NCBI GenBank assembly: GCA_902779075.1
Contig: CACZAK010000076.1
Location: 1-18,483 of the forward strand
Length of the DNA: 18,483 nucleotides
From: an uncultured bacterium
GTDB taxonomy: Bacteria > Verrucomicrobiota > Kiritimatiellia > RFP12 > UBA1067
Direction: 5' to 3'
Every line of letters begins with the position of its first letter. Position 1 is the stretch's first letter. The position numbers were made by a program, and so were the translations under genes. The notes beneath the pieces were generated by a model, which was not told the origin of the DNA, searched no databases, and saw only the letters and a program-made list of their open reading frames with translations. Of the stretch, positions 13,989 through 18,483 are shown in pieces.

Positions 13989-14007
13989 CCCGTGTAACCT
14001 ACATGGG
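13989..14007. repeat. 8-bp inverted repeat in the divergent intergenic region
   Basis: CCCGTGTA and TACATGGG flank a 3-nt ACC loop (one G-U pair if transcribed). It lies between two divergent genes, with an A run on its plus-strand 3' side, so it does not look like a plus-strand terminator. It may be an operator or chance. Confidence 0.35.
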
Positions 14008-14123
14008 TGTAAAAAAGGCCTATCCGAAAGCAACAGAGACAGTATACCCGATTATCTGTCCGATAGTCAATGCCCCTCTCGTCCCCTCTCGTCTCATGTC
14101 TCTCGCCTCACGTCCCGAATGTA

Positions 14124-14132
14124 TGATATACT
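14124..14132 (+). promoter_or_regulatory. Extended -10 (TGATATACT) of the YqiA-like hydrolase gene
   Basis: TGA precedes TATACT at 14127-14132. The ATG at 14168 is 35 nt downstream, behind GAAAGGAAAAG, so this gene should have a short leader with a ribosome binding site. There is no clear -35. Confidence 0.5.
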
Positions 14133-14167
14133 ACGCGCAACACGTTGAAAGGAAAAGAACGTACAAC

Positions 14168-14776
14168 ATGAAGAGAATACTCTATCTACACGGCTTCGCC
14201 TCGTCCGGCGCGAGCGGCACGGTCGAACTCCTGCGGCGGGAGTTCTGGGAGAGGGCCGAACCCGCGCACCGCGCCGTGGTGACGGCGCCGGACATCCCCG
14301 TCGACCCGCTGGAGGCGTGGCCGATGCTGGAGGCGCTCGCGTACGACGAGATGCCCGACCTGATTGTCGGCACGTCGATGGGCGCCTGGTACGCACAGCA
14401 GCTCCACGGGTTCCTGCGCATCTGCGTGAACCCCTCGTTCTGGCTCTCCAAGAAGTACGACATCCTGCACGTGGGCAAGCACAAGTGGCTCAACCGGCGC
14501 AAGGACGGCGCCACGGAGTTCCACGTGAAGAAGGAGACGATCGAGCACTTCCAGGAAATGGAGGCGCACCAGTTCGACGGCGTGACGGACGACGACCGCA
14601 CGCTCTGCTACGGACTCTTCGGCGACGAGGATACGCTACTCTCTGCCGAGACGCGCCCAGTGTTCGAGCAGCACTACCCCGGAATGTCACGCACGTTCTC
14701 CGGCGGACACCGCCTCAACGCGGACGCGGTCGCGCACGTGCTCCTGCCATTCATTAAATCCCTCAACGTCATCTGA
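14168..14776 (+). CDS. YqiA/UPF0227-like alpha/beta-hydrolase (putative esterase)
   Basis: A 202-residue protein starting MKRILYLHGFASSG, the classic opening of small YqiA-type esterases (oxyanion HGF motif). The nucleophile elbow GTSMG places Ser70; GDEDT supplies an acid at Asp153 or Asp155, and GGHRLN places His181. The catalytic triad is therefore complete. Family members are cytoplasmic and cleave short acyl esters in vitro; the natural substrate is unknown. The open frame extends 63 codons further upstream, but those codons cross the promoter and have no homology. The ATG at 14168 follows GAAAGGAAAAG and is the better start. This is the only protein gene in the window on the plus strand, convergent with the hemolysin III-like gene, whose stop lies 30 nt beyond. 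Confidence 0.85.
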   Translation: MKRILYLHGFASSGASGTVELLRREFWERAEPAHRAVVTAPDIPVDPLEAWPMLEALAYDEMPDLIVGTSMGAWYAQQLHGFLRICVNPSFWLSKKYDILHVGKHKWLNRRKDGATEFHVKKETIEHFQEMEAHQFDGVTDDDRTLCYGLFGDEDTLLSAETRPVFEQHYPGMSRTFSGGHRLNADAVAHVLLPFIKSLNVI

Positions 14777-14806
14777 TCCGCTGGGATTTTGCCACAGCAC
14801 TCAAAC

Positions 14807-15466
14807 TCACGCCATCACGTACCAGAGAATGCAGAAGAAGTGGCAGATCGACCCTGCCAGCACGAAGAGATGCCAAATCGGATGGTGGTAAGGAAGACTC
14901 CGCCAAAGGTAGAACACGCACCCTATGGTGTAGAGCCCTCCACCCAAGGCCAACCACATCGTGCCCAACCCGCTCAGCGCCCGCACTAGCGGTCCGATCG
15001 CAATCAAGGCGACCCAGCCCATCAAGATATACGCGCCCGTGGAAACATAGCGGAAACGTCCGGTGGTCAGGGCCTTGAAAAACACGCCCGCGAACGTCGC
15101 GCCCCACTCTATGCCGAATACGGTCCATGCGAGGCCGGGATGCTCCGGACGCAATGTCACCAAACAGAACGGCGTGTAGCTGCCAGCGATGAGGAAGTAG
15201 ATCGCCATGTGGTCCATGACATGCAGCACCTGCTTGGCACGGGCATTGATGACGGCATGGTAGGAAGAAGAAATGACATACAGAAGAAGCGTGCATGAGC
15301 CAAAGACACAGCCCGAAACTATTTTCCAGCCCAGATCGACACCTGAATGCACGGCCTGCCAAACCAATAAAGCAATCATGGCCGCACCAAGGTGCGACCC
15401 GATTACATGGATAACCGTGTTGGCGATTTCCTCACCGGTCGTCTGTGGCGTGCCGGTAGTTGTCAT
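14807..15466 (-). CDS. Hemolysin III / PAQR family membrane protein (YqfA/TrhA-like)
   Basis: The 219-residue protein has about seven hydrophobic segments and the conserved polar residues of the PAQR/CREST superfamily: SSSYH (66-70), DHMAIYFLIAGSYTPF with Asp85-His86, and HPIWH (195-199) followed by His209. In this superfamily the His and Asp residues bind a zinc ion in the membrane core and are thought to support hydrolase activity; bacterial members have been linked to membrane-fluidity control. The name hemolysin III is historical and does not show toxicity. It starts 18 nt after the secG stop on the same strand, so it is probably the last gene of a hisI-secG operon. The ATG at 15466 has a weak upstream AAGGGA. 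Confidence 0.9.
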   Translation of the reverse strand: MTTTGTPQTTGEEIANTVIHVIGSHLGAAMIALLVWQAVHSGVDLGWKIVSGCVFGSCTLLLYVISSSYHAVINARAKQVLHVMDHMAIYFLIAGSYTPFCLVTLRPEHPGLAWTVFGIEWGATFAGVFFKALTTGRFRYVSTGAYILMGWVALIAIGPLVRALSGLGTMWLALGGGLYTIGCVFYLWRSLPYHHPIWHLFVLAGSICHFFCILWYVMA

Positions 15467-15484
15467 GAAACCACCAGGTTCCCT

Positions 15485-16117
15485 TTACTTTTGCGGCGCA
15501 GGCGCAGGCGCGGGAGCGGCTGGCTTAGCAGCCGGAGCTGGCGCAGGTGCCGTAGGTTTCGCGGCCGGAACTGACACGGGCTTCGCTGCCGGCGCGGGCG
15601 CGGGTGCCGCAGGCTTTGCAGCCGGTACGGGAGCAGGGGCTGCGGGCTTAGCAACCGGAGCCGGTGCAGGCTTCGCAGCAGGCGCAGGCGCGGGCTTAGC
15701 AGCAGGAGCAGGTGCAGGGGCTGCGGGCTTAGCGGCCGGAGCAGGAGCGGGTGCTGCGGGCTTAGCAGTCGGTGCGGGAATATCTTCCACAGTCGGCAAC
15801 GGAGCAGCGGGAACTGGAGCAGCTGGCTGTTCCGTTGCAGGCTTCGGTGCCGAGACGTCGCCCATGACGGACTGCGAGTGCCCAACGGACGTCAAGCGGG
15901 CCAGAAGCAAGGTATTGGCGAGGAAGATGGCCCCCAGCCAGATTGTCACCTTGATTAGCACGTTGCTGGCATCTGCGCCGAACACGGCTTCGCCCATACC
16001 GCCGCCGATGGCGCCGCCAAGGCCACCCTCTTTCGGCTTCTGGAGCATCACGGCAAACGCGAGCAGAAGGCACACGATTACTTCGACTACATACAGGAAA
16101 CCAATGAGAATCGACAT
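15485..16117 (-). CDS. secG: Preprotein translocase subunit SecG with a long Pro/Ala/Lys-rich tail
   Basis: Residues 1-75 are a standard SecG: membrane helix 3-25, the glycine-rich cytoplasmic loop GGLGGAIGGGMGEAVFG (31-47), and helix 53-74. SecG joins SecYE and aids SecA-driven export. The remaining ~130 residues are a low-complexity tail with about nine AAKP or VAKP units separated by APAPAP, ending in PQK. E. coli SecG has both ends outside the cytoplasm, so this tail should project into the periplasm; that is inference from topology. E. coli SecG is 110 residues, so this protein is about twice as long. The ATG at 16117 follows GAAAGGTTGAAGAA. The gene begins 16 nt after hisI and ends 18 nt before the hemolysin III-like gene. 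Confidence 0.95.
   Translation of the reverse strand: MSILIGFLYVVEVIVCLLLAFAVMLQKPKEGGLGGAIGGGMGEAVFGADASNVLIKVTIWLGAIFLANTLLLARLTSVGHSQSVMGDVSAPKPATEQPAAPVPAAPLPTVEDIPAPTAKPAAPAPAPAAKPAAPAPAPAAKPAPAPAAKPAPAPVAKPAAPAPVPAAKPAAPAPAPAAKPVSVPAAKPTAPAPAPAAKPAAPAPAPAPQK
15488..15770. repeat. Degenerate in-frame repeats coding the SecG tail
   Basis: Units of 24-33 bp coding (A/V)AKPAAPAPAP recur with many synonymous changes (GCC, GCG, GCA, GCT all used for Ala). The varied codons suggest that the protein sequence is maintained, rather than a recent slippage of one DNA unit. Confidence 0.75.
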
Positions 16118-16133
16118 TTCTTCAACCTTTCAA

Positions 16134-16598
16134 TCAGACCGTTTCGTTTCCGGTAGAATCTACAAACGACAGCTTCAGCGTGTCGAAGTCAATTCTACGG
16201 TAATAGCAGTTGCGCGGCGCACCGGCCGCGTTCTTTGTATGGCAGATGCCGCCACGACATGGCCGCACCACGTAGAGAAGCGAATTCTGCTCGCAGTTGA
16301 CATACGCCTCGAGGAGGTCGAACGTCTCACCGCTAGTTTCGCCCTTGAACCAGAGCTTGTTGCGGCTCGTCGACCACAGCACGAGCTTGCGCTTCGCGAA
16401 GGACTCCTTCATCGCAAACTCGTTCGTGTAAGCAACGAGGATGACTTCCTTAGTATCCGCGTTCTGCACGGCCACGGGAATCACGCCCGGGTCGCACGAC
16501 GACGCACCAGAGGCGCGGGTGGCAGTTACCTGACCGCCCACCTTCTCCAGCTTCGTGAAGTCAAGCCGCAGCTCGTCTATCTCTTCCAATTTTTCCAT
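16134..16598 (-). CDS. hisI: Phosphoribosyl-AMP cyclohydrolase HisI
   Basis: The 154-residue protein carries the HisI core: GVIPVAVQNADTKEVILVAY, then a helix around NEFAMKESFAKRKLVLWSTSR, the signature KLWFKGETSG (81-90), and cysteines at 102, 119 (in ICHTK) and 131 (NCYYRR) that match the zinc ligands. HisI opens the purine ring of PR-AMP in the third step of histidine synthesis in the cytoplasm. The usual D-C-D-x-D metal motif is replaced by N-C-E-Q-N (101-105), so the second metal site is altered. No hisE fusion is present and no other his genes are nearby. The start at 16598 is chosen because the extended -10 lies 9 nt upstream, although the frame stays open to 17060 across the neighbouring ATPase gene. 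It heads the hisI-secG-hemolysin III operon. Confidence 0.9.
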   Translation of the reverse strand: MEKLEEIDELRLDFTKLEKVGGQVTATRASGASSCDPGVIPVAVQNADTKEVILVAYTNEFAMKESFAKRKLVLWSTSRNKLWFKGETSGETFDLLEAYVNCEQNSLLYVVRPCRGGICHTKNAAGAPRNCYYRRIDFDTLKLSFVDSTGNETV

Positions 16599-16607
16599 GG
16601 AGAGAGT

Positions 16608-16616
16608 AGTATACCA
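16608..16616 (-). promoter_or_regulatory. Extended -10 (TGGTATACT) of the hisI-secG operon, leaderless spacing
   Basis: On the minus strand TGG precedes TATACT (16613 to 16608), 9 nt before the ATG at 16598. The short gap contains no Shine-Dalgarno sequence. It lies in the 77-bp space after the AAA-ATPase stop, so hisI has its own promoter. Confidence 0.6.
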
Positions 16617-16675
16617 CAATTCGCGGCGGCTGGGAATACCCTTTTCGTCCCGATCGTCACTTTTCAAAATTTCGA

Positions 16676-18289
16676 TCACACCGGTTCTATGACCGGCATG
16701 TCGATGTTGCGCTTCTTCGGGTTGAAGTTGACGCCGACGAGCGTGACGGGGCGTCCGCCGCCGATCCACTTGTCCGCATAGCCGCGCTCGCGTATCTGCC
16801 GGATCGCCTCGTCCGACGACCTGCCGTACTTGAACTCGACAACGTACACGCCGCCGGGACGTTCCACGACCGCGTCGGCGTAGCCGCGCGCCGACGGGAA
16901 CTCCGGAGCGGGGTTCGCGCCGAGCATCGTAAAGAACAGCTGGAAGTACCGTTTCGCCTCCGCCTCGTCCCTGATCCGCCAGTCCGGCGGAATCTGGGCG
17001 TAGAGCGAGAAGAGCATCGTCTCCACGACCTCGCCGATGTCGCCGGAGGCAATCAGGCACCTAGCACGGTCGAGAATCGTGTCAAACGGCTTCTCCTTCA
17101 GCCCCATCACCTGCGAGAGGTAGCCGCGTTTCAGGGCGTCGCGCACCTCGCGGTTCGGCGGCGCGAGGATGTACGAGTCTGGATCGACGGCGCTCGCGCC
17201 TTTGATGACATCCTTGATTGTCAGATAACCGCCCTGGAACAGGAGAGCCTCCATCGGCAGCGTCTCCGCGTCGCACACGTCAAGCGTCATCTTGTCCGCC
17301 GGCACGTTCTCAAGGTCTGCCGGCATCTTCCCCGCCCTCTCGATGCGGTTGATGACGAGCGTCGCCTTGCCGGTCGTCTCCCAGTGGCCTTCCAGCTTGC
17401 CGGATTTCAGCGCGTTGCCGAGCGAGACGGGATTGCACACGCGCGCCTCCGTGTCCGGCGAGAAGCGGTAGCCGTCGTACCACGCGAGGATCGCCCTCTT
17501 CGCCTCCGCGAAGTCGATGCCGTTCTTCTCCGCAAGAGCCTCCACGTTCTCGCGCAGAGAACCATCCAGCTCATCAGGTGTGTAGCCGAGGAGCGTCGCA
17601 TACTGTGGAAAAGCAGAGACGTCGGTGAGGTGGTTCAGCCCGGAGAACACGGAGAGCTTCGTCAGCTTCGTGACTCCCGTCATCAGCAGGAAGCGGATGA
17701 CGCCGGAGTTGACCTTCAGCTTTTCGTAGAAGTCGTGGAGGTCTGAACGCACCTTGTTCAGCGTCTCAAGGTCGTCGAGGAACTTCGCGACAGGCTCGTC
17801 GTATTCGTCGATGAGTACGACGATTTCCTTCGTCGGCGACTTCTCGGCGGCGGCGGCGAGGAAATCCTCGAAGCGCCCCGAAACCGGTCCTTTCGCCCGA
17901 TACGGCACACCTGCCTGCCCGCACAACCCCATGACAAGCTCGCCAAGGCGCTCGTTGAAATCGCCATACGTCCTTCCCACGGCGCTGGACATCGTGAAGC
18001 TGTACACGGGCGTCGGCTTCTCCCAGCCCTCCCACGGAAGCGCGTCGAGGGCAAGACCCTTGAACAGCTCGCGCCGCCCCTCGAACATCGCCTTCAAGGT
18101 GGAGAGCATGAGCGACTTGCCGAAACGGCGCGGACGCGAGATGAAGAGCTGCGCGTCGGTCTTCGGCGCGGCAAGGCGGTACAGGAGGCCGGTCTTGTCG
18201 ACATACTTCCCCTCGCCTTCCGAAATCAGCTTCGGAAAGTCGTCCACGCCCGTAGTGGGCACCTTGATCTTCTTCTCGCAATTTTCCAT
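16676..18289 (-). CDS. AAA-ATPase with C-terminal PD-(D/E)XK nuclease domain (AAA-ATPase-like/DUF1703 family)
   Basis: The 537-residue protein has the family opening PTTGVDDFPKLISEGEGKYV and DKTGLLYRL, then Walker A SRPRRFGKS (51-59), Walker B VVLIDEYD (157-164) and a sensor-like LLMTGVTKL (201-209). The C-terminal domain holds a PD-(D/E)XK core: GYADAVVERPGGVYVVEFKYG, with Asp472, Glu485 and Lys487. This family is abundant and highly duplicated in gut anaerobes; it has been proposed to act in DNA processing or defence, but its function is not established. All ATPase and nuclease residues look intact. The ATG at 18289 is preferred over the one six codons upstream, because the upstream one overlaps the -10 (TATACT at 18298-18303). 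It stands alone, with hisI following from its own promoter. Confidence 0.92.
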   Translation of the reverse strand: MENCEKKIKVPTTGVDDFPKLISEGEGKYVDKTGLLYRLAAPKTDAQLFISRPRRFGKSLMLSTLKAMFEGRRELFKGLALDALPWEGWEKPTPVYSFTMSSAVGRTYGDFNERLGELVMGLCGQAGVPYRAKGPVSGRFEDFLAAAAEKSPTKEIVVLIDEYDEPVAKFLDDLETLNKVRSDLHDFYEKLKVNSGVIRFLLMTGVTKLTKLSVFSGLNHLTDVSAFPQYATLLGYTPDELDGSLRENVEALAEKNGIDFAEAKRAILAWYDGYRFSPDTEARVCNPVSLGNALKSGKLEGHWETTGKATLVINRIERAGKMPADLENVPADKMTLDVCDAETLPMEALLFQGGYLTIKDVIKGASAVDPDSYILAPPNREVRDALKRGYLSQVMGLKEKPFDTILDRARCLIASGDIGEVVETMLFSLYAQIPPDWRIRDEAEAKRYFQLFFTMLGANPAPEFPSARGYADAVVERPGGVYVVEFKYGRSSDEAIRQIRERGYADKWIGGGRPVTLVGVNFNPKKRNIDMPVIEPV

Positions 18290-18297
18290 CGGCGGAT

Positions 18298-18306
18298 AGT
18301 ATAGCA
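18298..18306 (-). promoter_or_regulatory. Extended -10 (TGCTATACT) of the AAA-ATPase gene, leaderless spacing
   Basis: On the minus strand TGC precedes TATACT (18303 to 18298). Eight nt separate it from the ATG at 18289, without a Shine-Dalgarno sequence. It closely resembles the promoter of the debranching gene (TATACTATCC is shared). Confidence 0.6.
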
Positions 18307-18396
18307 TAAAATGAATGGTTAGCGGTTAGTGGCGCAACAATATACCATAAACTCATCTACACCACCACTTCTACTCCAATGGAGGCAGATATTCCA

Positions 18397-18445
18397 AAAA
18401 TCCCGGCCTGCGGCTTCACTGCGTTTAGCCGCGCGCCGGGATTTT
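18397..18445. terminator. Long hairpin, probable bidirectional terminator or palindromic repeat
   Basis: AAAATCCCGGC (18397-18407) pairs with GCCGGGATTTT (18435-18445). Inside, GCGGCT (18410-18415) pairs with AGCCGC (18427-18432) around an 11-nt loop, with one 2-nt mismatch (CT opposite GC). The A/T ends give a short T run on both strands, as in bidirectional terminators. It lies upstream of the AAA-ATPase, so it would end genes beyond the right edge. A dispersed REP-like element is the alternative. The rest of 18309-18483 shows nothing else. Confidence 0.55.
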
Positions 18446-18483
18446 GAAATATTGAGTGGTCTTTTGCGCGTGCGGGGCTGTTT

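Noticed and set aside
16599..17060. Longer hisI with a start inside the ATPase gene
   Set aside because: The extra N-terminus is the out-of-frame shadow of the ATPase gene; the promoter and HisI homology support 16598.

Overview
The window is GC-rich bacterial chromosomal DNA that is almost entirely coded on the minus strand. It suggests a member of the PVC group, most likely a Kiritimatiellota- or Lentisphaera-like gut bacterium. The clues are a SecG with a long Pro/Ala/Lys tail, a zinc-ribbon/EIIA fusion, a stand-alone IMP cyclohydrolase, FISUMP-type paralogous domains, an AAA-ATPase/PD-(D/E)XK protein, and many small GC-rich palindromic repeats. This placement is inferred from gene content; there is no rRNA or other decisive marker.

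Layout. 1-111: start of a phosphoglycerate-dehydrogenase-like gene running off the left edge. 169-1847: a GspE/PilB secretion or pilus ATPase whose last ~70 codons are in another frame. 1887-2105: a consensus promoter with tRNA-Gly(UCC) and tRNA-Leu(CAA). 2255-3792: a stand-alone PurH-type IMP cyclohydrolase followed by a zinc-ribbon + PTS EIIA protein. 3869-5854: two FISUMP-domain genes ending in the same 78-bp repeat, separated by about 1 kb of non-coding DNA filled with ordered short repeats: four inverted 13-bp boxes, a 22-bp tandem array, a second motif at exact 22-bp spacing, and large palindromes. 5837-13356: a tightly packed operon of three genes, transcribed in the order two-domain glycogen-debranching enzyme, DUF4062/HATPase/winged-helix protein, Ser/Thr kinase with an extracytoplasmic FISUMP domain. 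13447-14776: a divergent pair, a LURP-one/YxjI-like protein and a YqiA-like hydrolase. 14807-16598: an operon hisI, secG, hemolysin-III/PAQR. 16676-18289: an AAA-ATPase with a PD-(D/E)XK nuclease domain. 18290-18483: intergenic with a long hairpin.

Two themes stand out. First, the FISUMP module appears twice with different front ends: a transmembrane kinase in one, and the first ~19 codons of an LpxA-like gene in the other. Both copies carry the same 3' flank, and their C-terminal ~50 residues vary in the pattern seen in diversity-generating-retroelement targets, although no reverse transcriptase lies in the window. Second, a 26-nt palindromic element (6-bp stem, 9-nt loop, constant 5-nt flank) is embedded in frame twice in the kinase linker and twice in the debranching enzyme, with stem bases that co-vary between the two genes.

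Promoters share an extended -10 (TGnTATAMT). In four genes this box sits only 7-9 nt before the start codon, which predicts leaderless or nearly leaderless mRNAs.
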